Origin: Flavobacteriales bacterium UBA1993
Lineage (GTDB): Bacteria; Bacteroidota; Bacteroidia; Flavobacteriales_G; Salibacteraceae
NCBI GenBank assembly: GCA_002336485.1
Contig: DDCZ01000085.1
Location: 1 to 56,089, forward strand
DNA: 56,089 bases
Reading direction: 5' to 3'
The notes below the pieces were generated by a model, which saw only the letters and a program-made list of their open reading frames with translations, did not search any database and was not told the DNA's origin. Numbering within the stretch: position 1 is the stretch's first letter; each line of letters opens with the position of its first letter. The translations under genes and the position numbers were made by a program. Below are positions 8,521 through 15,590 of the stretch, one piece after another.

Positions 8521-9161
8521 TACAATTTATCCTTTAGCGATGGAATGTAACCCATGAATTCGCGCACGCATCCATGCCCGCCTTTTGATTGAAGTAAGAA
8601 ACTCGCTGCACGTTTATTTGGGTTTGTGGCATCAGATGGGCAAGCCGCGATTCCCACTTTTTCAAACATTTTCAGATCGTTGATGTCGTCTCCGAGATAG
8701 CCAACTTCATCCCAGCCAATTCCGAGGTCTTGCAACCACGTTTCTGCGATTTTAACCTTTGGTTCGGCGCCAACATAAACCTTTTTGATGCCAAACATAT
8801 CCGCCCGATTTTGGATGACCGCTTTGTTTATACCAGATGATATGATGCCGAATTGGATGCCAACTTTCATTGCCTCCTTGATGGCCATTCCATCTTTTGT
8901 GTCGAAGCGTTTAAACTCTGCCCCTTCTTCTGTATAGAACATACCGCCTTCTGTTAGCACGCCATCCACGTCCAAAAAGACAAACTTTATTTTTTGCCAA
9001 TCAAGAGATTGGGCTTGCATGTTAAAGATGATCAAATTGGACAGCGGACAATCTAGCTTAGCAGCGAGTGCTTCGATTTCAGATACGGTAGGATCGTCTG
9101 ATATGGTCAGATTCAAATCTTGTTCGCGTAACCATTTTATGTTTTGATGCAGTAGTGTCAT
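8520..9161 (-). CDS. KdsC-like HAD phosphatase with extra N-terminal segment
   Basis: Residues 58-213 form a complete small HAD phosphatase of the Kdo-8-phosphate phosphatase type. DVDGVLTEGG contains nucleophile Asp64 and acid/base Asp66. IISSG follows as motif II, then a conserved lysine, then GDDINDL as the metal-binding motif IV. The caps and length match the tetrameric KdsC group (about 170-188 residues). The first 55 residues are additional: NIKWLREQ followed later by IEALAAKLDCPLSNLI looks like the two ends of an XRE-type helix-turn-helix with the middle lost. The gene overlaps aroF by 4 nt and rsmI by 1 nt. Hydrolysis of Kdo-8-phosphate or a similar ulosonic acid phosphate is likely; the N-terminal role is unknown. 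Confidence 0.83.
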   Translation of the reverse strand: MTLLHQNIKWLREQDLNLTISDDPTVSEIEALAAKLDCPLSNLIIFNMQAQSLDWQKIKFVFLDVDGVLTEGGMFYTEEGAEFKRFDTKDGMAIKEAMKVGIQFGIISSGINKAVIQNRADMFGIKKVYVGAEPKVKIAETWLQDLGIGWDEVGYLGDDINDLKMFEKVGIAACPSDATNPNKRAASFLLQSKGGHGCVREFMGYIPSLKDKL

Positions 9162-10156
9162 ACAATCGTTCGACCTACGGCGGCCGCCACGGGTTTAATT
9201 GCCTGAATAAGTTGAGTGAATTCGTCATGATGTAGCTGCTGGGCTGCATCACTTTTGGCCACTTCAGGGTTTGGGTGCACTTCTACTAACAGACCGTCAA
9301 TGCCCATTGCCACACACGCCTTGCTCAGGTCAGAAATCCCATAGCGGTACCCAAGTGCATGAGAGGGATCCAAAATAATGGGAAGGTTCGTGTACTCTTT
9401 GAGCCACGCAACGCCGCATAGATCAAGGGTAAACCGTGTTTTAGTTTCAAACGTTCGGATGCCGCGTTCGCATAGAACCACGTTTTGATTTCCTCCGCTC
9501 AAGACAAACTCCGCCGCTTGGGCAAACTCTTGTAGTGTGGTTCCGAATCCACGTTTAATCAAAACCGTCTTATTCGTTTTGGCGCAGGCTCGTAATATGC
9601 CGTGATCGTACATGCTTTTAGCCCCAATTTGAATTACATCGGCATGCTCTATTACATCATCGACATGCGTCGCGTCGCGCACTTCGCTAACAATGCTGAA
9701 TCCAAATTCGTCCCGCATTTTTGAAAGCAACTTTAAACCCTCTAAGCCAAGTCCCTGAAATGAGTAGGGAGACGTTCTGGGTTTGTAGCAGCCACCACGC
9801 AAAGCCGTAACCCCTAGGCTTTTCATGAACGTTGCGCTCTCTCGAATTTGTTCTTCGCTTTCTACAGAGCAAGGTCCAGCGATGAGAATTGTATTGTTCG
9901 TGTTACCGCCAATTTCCACGCTTCCCACTTTTACAGAGCGGGTGTGGTCTATATAGTTTCGGCTACCGAGCTGAAGGTCGTTGTCCATTACAAAGGCCGA
10001 ATCAATGAGCGATTCAAACTGAGTTGGAGCTGATTTTAGTTTCGATGGGGTCACAAGTACATGTCTTGTGCTGTCATGAAACAGGACGGAGGAAGTTGCT
10101 GCCGCTACTTGCTTTGCTTGCGCCTCAGTCGCGGTGGTCTTTAGGTGTAAAATCAT
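9158..10156 (-). CDS. DAHP synthase-type enzyme (3-deoxy-7-phosphoheptulonate synthase, AroF/KDO8PS family)
   Basis: A PEP-dependent aldol synthase. The 332-residue layout has a ferredoxin-like N-terminal domain (about 1-70) and then a TIM barrel, the same as the Thermotoga-type DAHP synthase. GPCSVES at 94-100 contains the metal-binding cysteine (Cys96). KPRTSPYSFQG at 125-135 is the DAHP-type rather than the Kdo8P-type (KANR) substrate loop. IKRGF, CERGIRT and DPSHA follow, with VEVHPNP near the end. One oddity: the usual GARN segment after IQI reads GAKS (178-181). It overlaps the RPE-CBS gene upstream and the KdsC-like gene downstream by 4 nt each. The shikimate pathway is the default role, but the neighbours raise the possibility of another ulosonic acid product. 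Confidence 0.85.
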   Translation of the reverse strand: MILHLKTTATEAQAKQVAAATSSVLFHDSTRHVLVTPSKLKSAPTQFESLIDSAFVMDNDLQLGSRNYIDHTRSVKVGSVEIGGNTNNTILIAGPCSVESEEQIRESATFMKSLGVTALRGGCYKPRTSPYSFQGLGLEGLKLLSKMRDEFGFSIVSEVRDATHVDDVIEHADVIQIGAKSMYDHGILRACAKTNKTVLIKRGFGTTLQEFAQAAEFVLSGGNQNVVLCERGIRTFETKTRFTLDLCGVAWLKEYTNLPIILDPSHALGYRYGISDLSKACVAMGIDGLLVEVHPNPEVAKSDAAQQLHHDEFTQLIQAIKPVAAAVGRTIV

Positions 10157-11157
10157 AATTCTCCTTTTACAAGATTTAGGAACGACACAGCACCCTTCAC
10201 TTTGTTTTGTGCGTCAACCACAGGTAAATAATTTATGGGTGAATCATGGCCTTTTAGAAAGGCGATCATGTCAGAAACATTCATCAGATCAGAGACGGTT
10301 ATTGGGGTGTGGTTCGTCATTCCGGCCACGGAAATAGCATTGAGATCGGGGACATTTCGTAACACTTCCTTACGCAGGTCCGCATTGCTGATTATGCCTT
10401 CCATTTCAGAATGCTCGTTTTCAAGAATGGTAAATCCAAGCTTGAAATCATCCATCGATTGTAGTACTTCAGTGAGACTTCGATTATCAGGTCCAAGCAG
10501 GGGAATTTCTTCGCGTGAACGCATAAAGTCGCCTACGGCATAGTGACTGTCGATGTCATGAATCTTCAGGTTGAGCAGCGCTGCCCCCACCGGTTGATCC
10601 TTGAATAAGTAAGAACCTACAACAGACGAGTGCACGCTCATATTTCTGAGTATAAAGCTTACTTCAGCGTTTACACCTCCATCGACATGTACCTGTTTTG
10701 TAGGGTGCGCCCGTTTAAATTTTCTGATTTTCCGGAAATTGACCTTGTCGAACCGACCTCCACTTTGGCCGGGTGTAGTGGCCATCATGAGCAAGAAATC
10801 GTAGTTGTCTGATACGTTGTCAAAAACAGAAATATCCGTCTCTGAAACAATGGCTAGCCCCATTTTTGATTTAAGACCTCCATTGTAGGAATATCCATTC
10901 AAATCCTCAAACTGGAGGGTGACCATTTCTATTTCCAGTGCATTAATGCGATCAAAATAGACTTCAGGATTGTTGGTGATTAGGTGGAGGTCGATCGGGG
11001 TTTTACTGAAAGCTCTGATCTCAGCAATGTCATCAAAGACAGCAGGATCATCGTTGCAATCGATGTGCAGTAGGTCAATACCATGCGCATCTAAATTTTG
11101 GACAATTTCTTTTAAACTGCCTTCTTTGCTTGAATATACGCTTGCCGAGATCTTCAT
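10153..11157 (-). CDS. Ribulose-phosphate 3-epimerase-like TIM barrel fused to a KdsD-type CBS domain pair
   Basis: This is a two-part protein of 334 residues. Residues 1-188 resemble ribulose-5-phosphate 3-epimerase. All four metal/catalytic positions of that family are present: His31 and Asp33 (LLHIDCND), His58 (IDLHLITNNPE) and Asp159 (HVDGGVN). A PGQSGGRF loop at 129-136 stands where the family has NPGFGGQ. The epimerase loop after the second metal ligand is missing. Residues 208-334 are two CBS domains whose sequence (MRSREEIP, LGFTI, EGIISNADLRK) matches the CBS pair of arabinose-5-phosphate isomerase KdsD (EGIFTDGDLRR) better than generic CBS domains. It is the first gene of a five-gene operon and precedes a DAHP/Kdo8P-type synthase and a KdsC-like phosphatase. 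The reaction is unproven; a regulated pentulose-phosphate enzyme is the simplest inference. Confidence 0.72.
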   Translation of the reverse strand: MKISASVYSSKEGSLKEIVQNLDAHGIDLLHIDCNDDPAVFDDIAEIRAFSKTPIDLHLITNNPEVYFDRINALEIEMVTLQFEDLNGYSYNGGLKSKMGLAIVSETDISVFDNVSDNYDFLLMMATTPGQSGGRFDKVNFRKIRKFKRAHPTKQVHVDGGVNAEVSFILRNMSVHSSVVGSYLFKDQPVGAALLNLKIHDIDSHYAVGDFMRSREEIPLLGPDNRSLTEVLQSMDDFKLGFTILENEHSEMEGIISNADLRKEVLRNVPDLNAISVAGMTNHTPITVSDLMNVSDMIAFLKGHDSPINYLPVVDAQNKVKGAVSFLNLVKGEL

Positions 11158-11339
11158 TCTGTGCTGGTTGCGAAGTTATTTTATTAGGCTTAAGAATCTT
11201 GATCTTGAATTATATTGTCCAGAAATAAGATGCGTTTGGCTACTCTTTCAGTTATTTGAGGTAGACCAATAATCGTAATTCTACAACCTCAGACAACTAT
11301 TTTGAATCAATTCACATCTATATCTCAGTTTTGCACCCG

Positions 11340-11873
11340 ATGACCGACGATGAACTGATTGATAAGTGTTTGCAGGGGGATCCACGGGCGCAAAAAGCGT
11401 TATTTGAAAAGTTTAGCGGAAAGATGATGTCTGTTTGCATGCGGTATGCTCCAGATCGAGAACAAGCCGAAGACGTATTGCAAGATGCTTTCGTCAAGGT
11501 TTTTAGCCATCTCGACTCCTTCAAACGTGAAGGAAGTTTTGAAGGTTGGATACGCAGGACAATGGTAAATACCTCACTCGATCAACTTCGAAAGAAGCGA
11601 GGGTTAACCATCGACGCAGATATCAGCGAAGCAGAGTATTTAGCAGGATCCGATGAGAAATCGATTGGAAAACTGAGGGTGGACGAATTGATGCAATTGA
11701 TTCAAGAAATGCCCACTGGATATAGAACAGTGTTTAACATGTATGCCATTGAAGGCTTCTCCCACAGGGAAATAGCCGATGAACTTGGTGTTACAGAAAG
11801 CACTTCTAAAACTCAGTTTCGAAAGGCGCGGACTTATTTGATGAACATAATTGGAGAAAGAGAAAATATCTGA
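11340..11873 (+). CDS. RNA polymerase sigma factor, ECF subfamily
   Basis: A 177-residue sigma-70 family factor with region 2 (DELIDKCLQGDPRAQKALF through DVLQDAFVKVF and the GWIRR segment) and region 4 (FSHREIADELGVTESTSKTQ, a helix-turn-helix near residues 140-160). Regions 1 and 3 are absent, which defines the extracytoplasmic-function class. I chose the ATG at 11340; an in-frame TTG at 11331 would add only three residues. Its stop codon shares one base with the start of the next gene, a single-pass membrane protein, as is usual for a sigma factor and its membrane-bound regulator. The signal sensed and the regulon are unknown. Confidence 0.93.
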   Translation: MTDDELIDKCLQGDPRAQKALFEKFSGKMMSVCMRYAPDREQAEDVLQDAFVKVFSHLDSFKREGSFEGWIRRTMVNTSLDQLRKKRGLTIDADISEAEYLAGSDEKSIGKLRVDELMQLIQEMPTGYRTVFNMYAIEGFSHREIADELGVTESTSKTQFRKARTYLMNIIGERENI

Positions 11874-12829
11874 TGGAAAATAATCAGAAACATATAGAGG
11901 AAATAGTAAAGGAAGCATTCGCATCTCACGAAGTGGAAGTTGGTGCGCACGTTTGGGCAAATGTTCAAGCAGGCATGGCAGCAAACACGGCCGGGGTTGC
12001 AGCAACTGGTGCCACAAGCCTAATGAAAGCCGCCTCAATAGTTGGTCTGTCAACGGTGACCTTACTTGGTGGAATCAATGAAGTTGTATTACACTCAGAT
12101 CAAAATGTAGTTGCCCACAACGAAGTCATGGAAGAATCGCATCCAACGGCGCCACAAACCGAAAACGTGGTGGTTGTATCCGAAGATGCATGGGCAGCAG
12201 AGGAAGAAACACAGAACATTGAGCGTAAGAATTCGAATGAGGCTGAAGAAGCCTCTGCTGAGTCAAATTCGGCGAATACTGCGACGTCTGAAGTAGTCAA
12301 CGAGGAAGTAGCTCATGTAGGAAACCACATGCAAGATGAAGCTAGTGAGCATGTTCCAAGACCTGGAGCGTCAGGCGCTGATAACCACCAGGAAGACGTA
12401 GCCGAAGACACAAAACAGGATCCTAAGCCTGAAAAGGAAGAAGAGAATGCACTTGTTAAGAAAGAGGACAAAGACACTCAGGATCATTCTGGTTCAGACA
12501 TACAAGATGAAGAAGCACCAAAGCAATGCGCTATTCGATTTACACACGATGCTAAAACATTCATAAGTCCAAACGGAGACGGAGCTCAGGATTGCTTCTC
12601 AGTTCAAGGAGTTGAAAACGTAGAATCGTTTCACATCCGAATTTGGACCCAAGCAGGTGAACTATTAGCTGAGTCAAGTGATGTAAACTTTAGCTGGTGT
12701 GGTACCAATCGATTTGGAAAAGTGCTAGAAAACAGATCTTCTTGTTACTACCAAGTTGATGCCTTTGATGCAGATGGTTTGCAGTATAAGGCGCCCAATG
12801 CGAAGGGACATATCATGGTCTTTCGGTAG
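11873..12829 (+). CDS. Membrane protein with CHU_C-like C-terminal domain, putative anti-sigma partner
   Basis: A 318-residue protein in three parts. Residues 1-40 form a short cytoplasmic N-terminus (HIEEIVKEAFASHEVEV), followed by one predicted membrane span at about 41-68. Residues about 75-220 are a highly acidic, Glu/Asn/Asp-rich, low-complexity linker. The last 90 residues carry ISPNGDGAQDCFSV near 231-244 and a WCGTNRFG turn, the pattern of the CHU_C / gliding-motility-associated C-terminal domain found in Bacteroidota surface proteins. No classic anti-sigma zinc motif is present. It overlaps the ECF sigma gene by one base, so the two are coupled, and a role in controlling or sensing for that sigma factor is inferred from position. 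Confidence is high for topology and moderate for function. Confidence 0.72.
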   Translation: MENNQKHIEEIVKEAFASHEVEVGAHVWANVQAGMAANTAGVAATGATSLMKAASIVGLSTVTLLGGINEVVLHSDQNVVAHNEVMEESHPTAPQTENVVVVSEDAWAAEEETQNIERKNSNEAEEASAESNSANTATSEVVNEEVAHVGNHMQDEASEHVPRPGASGADNHQEDVAEDTKQDPKPEKEEENALVKKEDKDTQDHSGSDIQDEEAPKQCAIRFTHDAKTFISPNGDGAQDCFSVQGVENVESFHIRIWTQAGELLAESSDVNFSWCGTNRFGKVLENRSSCYYQVDAFDADGLQYKAPNAKGHIMVFR

Positions 12830-14095
12830 TTAGATACCGACCTTCGCAAATTCAGTAATCAACTCAAACACCTTCTCATAATTTGTGAGTGGTAAGTTAC
12901 TCGGGACATCATCGATGTCGTGATAGTGCTTGTACTCGCCAGTGGTGTAAATGAAAAAGCTAGGAACCCCTTTTTCGTAAAATGGATGGTGATCACTATT
13001 CGCAGCTGGGCCCCGAGCTTTTACTTTTTCGAGTAGCCCCAACTCCATATTTAGGGAACTTAACTTTGCGAAGTGATCCTCAAAGACCTTTCCGTTGACC
13101 ACCGTAATTCCAGTTTTCGCGTCGCCCATTAGATCTAAGTTTAGTAGAAAGGAAATGTCGTCAAGGGTGATCAATGGATTTTCTACGAAATATTTCGATC
13201 CCACCAAGCCAGCCTCTTCGGCGCCAAACCAAATGAATACAACGTCATATGCTGGGCGATTAAGGAAGTACCACTGATACAAATCAAGCAACATGGCTGA
13301 GCCGCTTGCGTTGTCATTTGCGCCTGCGATATAGGTGGCTGCACCCATGCGACCCAGATGATCCAAGTGAGCCGTATAGACCAAGGAGTTGGAAGTGGAG
13401 TCGCTTGTACCAGGCAGAATCGCCATTACATTTTTACCAGTGTGTTTGCTTTTAAACACTTGATCCACATTTATTTCCACCCCTTTTATCTTCTTTAAAA
13501 CCGAAGATTTTTGAACATGGAAGATTGGAAATGACACCATGGATCGGCTCACACTCCAGGTTAATTTTTTATCCGTGAGAATAATATAACCAGCTGCCTT
13601 GAGCGGGTTTTTATACACGTCGTCAATCAGATTCTGATAGTTGGTGTTTTCATCGTTAATATCAAATACAATCACCTTTCCGTCAAATTTACCATCGGCA
13701 ATGCGCGAAAAAAGTTTCTCATGACTATCGGCCCACTTTGGCTTAAAGGTGACCACATCGTAGGTTCCTTTTGCCTTTCCAGACTTCGGATCGATGATGA
13801 AATCCTTACCGGTAATCAATGTGTTGCCATTCACTTTGAGCATCATTTCTCCAGGAAATATATTCACGCCAAGTTGAAATTCTTGCACCTGAACCGGCTG
13901 GTCTACTCCTAACCTTTCAACCTGCTCCTGAATAAACGCAGCTGCTTTTGAGTCTCCGTCCTCAACATAACCTCGACCATGAAAGTGAGGCGCACACAGG
14001 GAATCGATCATGGCACTAACAAAGACGCGATCTTGTGAAAAAGAAGGAAGGGCTAAGAGCAGCGCTAGGAGGGCGGTTAATGTGTGTTTCATCAT
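12830..14095 (-). CDS. Secreted M28 family zinc peptidase
   Basis: A 421-residue exported metallopeptidase with a cleavable signal peptide ending LALPSFSQ (residues 12-20). The co-catalytic zinc site of family M28 is complete: AHLDHLG for the first His/Asp pair, GANDNASG for the bridging Asp, FGAEEAGLVG for the catalytic Glu pair, NLDLMGD, and a final HHPFYEKGVPSFF histidine. The middle insertion (about residues 110-230) occupies the place of a PA-like domain. It probably acts in the periplasm or outside as an aminopeptidase. Its start overlaps the stop of the coiled-coil gene by 4 nt, and its stop abuts the CHU_C protein gene with no intervening base. Confidence 0.93.
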   Translation of the reverse strand: MMKHTLTALLALLLALPSFSQDRVFVSAMIDSLCAPHFHGRGYVEDGDSKAAAFIQEQVERLGVDQPVQVQEFQLGVNIFPGEMMLKVNGNTLITGKDFIIDPKSGKAKGTYDVVTFKPKWADSHEKLFSRIADGKFDGKVIVFDINDENTNYQNLIDDVYKNPLKAAGYIILTDKKLTWSVSRSMVSFPIFHVQKSSVLKKIKGVEINVDQVFKSKHTGKNVMAILPGTSDSTSNSLVYTAHLDHLGRMGAATYIAGANDNASGSAMLLDLYQWYFLNRPAYDVVFIWFGAEEAGLVGSKYFVENPLITLDDISFLLNLDLMGDAKTGITVVNGKVFEDHFAKLSSLNMELGLLEKVKARGPAANSDHHPFYEKGVPSFFIYTTGEYKHYHDIDDVPSNLPLTNYEKVFELITEFAKVGI

Positions 14096-14832
14096 GCGAA
14101 TCTTCTTGAAACCAATGACTTAAAGGCAACAACAGTTTCGCTTTCTTCATCCCACCGATAGCGAGATGCCAAGTTTTCATTTAGCAACCTATTCGCATCC
14201 GTTTCCGAGTCAACGTGATTGAGCTCTTCTACCGCTTGTGAAAAAGCGCCCATGTCACCCGCAAATAATTCATTGGCATATAGAAAACGTTCGTTGATGC
14301 CAAGACCACGCTTAATATCATGGAGCTTCTGCCTAGACACTTTATCTCCAAGTGTTGGCCGCCCTTGGAATCGTTCTCCGGCACTTTCACCTTCTTGTAT
14401 TCCCATAGATCGAGACATTTCCTCAATGGTGCGCATGATGGCTTCATGCTCGGCTTCATCTACTTGCGGTACGTCCACTTGTGGCTCTTCCAGTGATTTT
14501 TCTTCTTCTTCTGTTTCAACTGTAGTGTCACTCATGGCTTCGGCTTGCGTTGCAATGCGCGCGGCTTCTTCTTGCTGTTTTTGAATAGCTTGTTCTGCCG
14601 CAATGGCTTCTGCTTTTTCAGATGCTAGCCTTGCTTGTTCAGCTTCTGCCCGTGCTTTTTCCTTAAGCTGCGCATCTTGATCGGCCTTTAATTCTTCTAT
14701 TCGATTTTCTGAGATGGCATCCTCAAGTCGAGCTTTTAATAGCGTCAGCTCTTGTTGGATGAGCATGAGTTCATGTTCTTTTTCCTCTACCCGTGCCTGT
14801 AGGGATTGAATCTGTTGCCTGAGTTCTTCCAT
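14092..14832 (-). CDS. Coiled-coil protein with conserved Bacteroidota C-terminal domain, unknown function
   Basis: I do not recognise a named family. Residues 1-100 are a continuous charged coiled coil (MEELRQQIQSLQARVEEKEHE onward), becoming Ala/Glu/Gln-rich. Residues about 100-160 are acidic and probably disordered. Residues about 160-246 form a compact helical domain with GLGINERFLYANELFAGD and a final YRWDEESETVVAF...SRRF pattern. Similar C-terminal domains (INERF, NELF, GD) occur in uncharacterised Bacteroidota proteins as far as I recall. There is no signal peptide or membrane span, so it is cytoplasmic. It is the first gene of a two-gene operon with the M28 peptidase (4 nt overlap). 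A scaffold or DNA/cell-structure role is possible but unsupported. Confidence 0.7.
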   Translation of the reverse strand: MEELRQQIQSLQARVEEKEHELMLIQQELTLLKARLEDAISENRIEELKADQDAQLKEKARAEAEQARLASEKAEAIAAEQAIQKQQEEAARIATQAEAMSDTTVETEEEEKSLEEPQVDVPQVDEAEHEAIMRTIEEMSRSMGIQEGESAGERFQGRPTLGDKVSRQKLHDIKRGLGINERFLYANELFAGDMGAFSQAVEELNHVDSETDANRLLNENLASRYRWDEESETVVAFKSLVSRRFA

Positions 14833-14981
14833 TCGTTGCGTATTCTAATGCTTTTTCAAATATGTAAATTGTCAGAGGAGATAGGGCACTAGAATTCGAA
14901 AGTTTTGAAATATTCGCTGGCCTTTAGATTCAAGGCACATATTCGTGGGAAAAGCCTCATTGAATCGCATATTTGTAAACC

Positions 14982-15590
14982 ATGTTTCTTGAATACACCG
15001 GAACCCACAAGCACAAATTTGGATGGATTGAAGTCATCTGCGGCTCCATGTTTTCTGGGAAAACAGAGGAGCTTATTCGTAGACTGAAACGCGCAGAAAT
15101 TGCCGGTCAAAAAGTCGACATTTTCAAACCAGAAGTGGATGTGCGCTACGATGAAGAAGAGGTAGTTTCTCATGACAGCAACAGCATTCAATCTACACCC
15201 GTTCGGTCTTCAGGAAATATTTTAATACTCGCAAACGACGCTCAAGTAGTGGGTATAGACGAGGCGCAATTCTTTGATGACGAGTTGGTTAACGTCTGCG
15301 TGCAATTGGCTTCTCTTGGAAAGCGTGTAGTAATTGCTGGGTTGGACATGGACTATTTAGGAAGGCCATTTGGGCCCATGCCAGGCTTAATGTCGGTGGC
15401 AGAATATGTGACCAAAGTACACGCCATTTGTATGAAGTGTGGTTCCCTCGCCAATCATAGCCATCGAGTAATTGCAAGCCAGGAACTGGTTGAGCTTGGA
15501 GAAAGTCAAGAGTATGAACCGCTTTGTAGAGGCTGCTTTAGCTTGGAACGCGACAAGGAAATAGGCGAATCAAAAAAAGGAAAGAAATGA
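14982..15590 (+). CDS. tdk: Thymidine kinase (type II)
   Basis: This cytoplasmic salvage enzyme phosphorylates thymidine to dTMP with ATP. The 202-residue protein has a Walker A loop GSMFSGKTEE at residues 21-30 and a DEAQFF segment with Asp93 and catalytic Glu94. A lasso domain follows with zinc cysteines CMKCG and CRGC. These mark the human TK1/E. coli Tdk type and not the herpes-like type. The length is normal. The ATG at 14982 gives the expected short N-terminus before the P-loop strand. Its stop overlaps the murF-alr start by 4 nt, so the two are translationally coupled. The 149-nt gap upstream separates it from a divergent gene, and no clear promoter match was found there. Confidence 0.96.
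   Translation: MFLEYTGTHKHKFGWIEVICGSMFSGKTEELIRRLKRAEIAGQKVDIFKPEVDVRYDEEEVVSHDSNSIQSTPVRSSGNILILANDAQVVGIDEAQFFDDELVNVCVQLASLGKRVVIAGLDMDYLGRPFGPMPGLMSVAEYVTKVHAICMKCGSLANHSHRVIASQELVELGESQEYEPLCRGCFSLERDKEIGESKKGKK

Noticed and set aside
14833..14981. Promoters in the gap between the coiled-coil gene and tdk
   Set aside because: ATATTTG-like strings occur on both strands, but none fits TAnnTTTG with a TTG at the right distance, so none is called.
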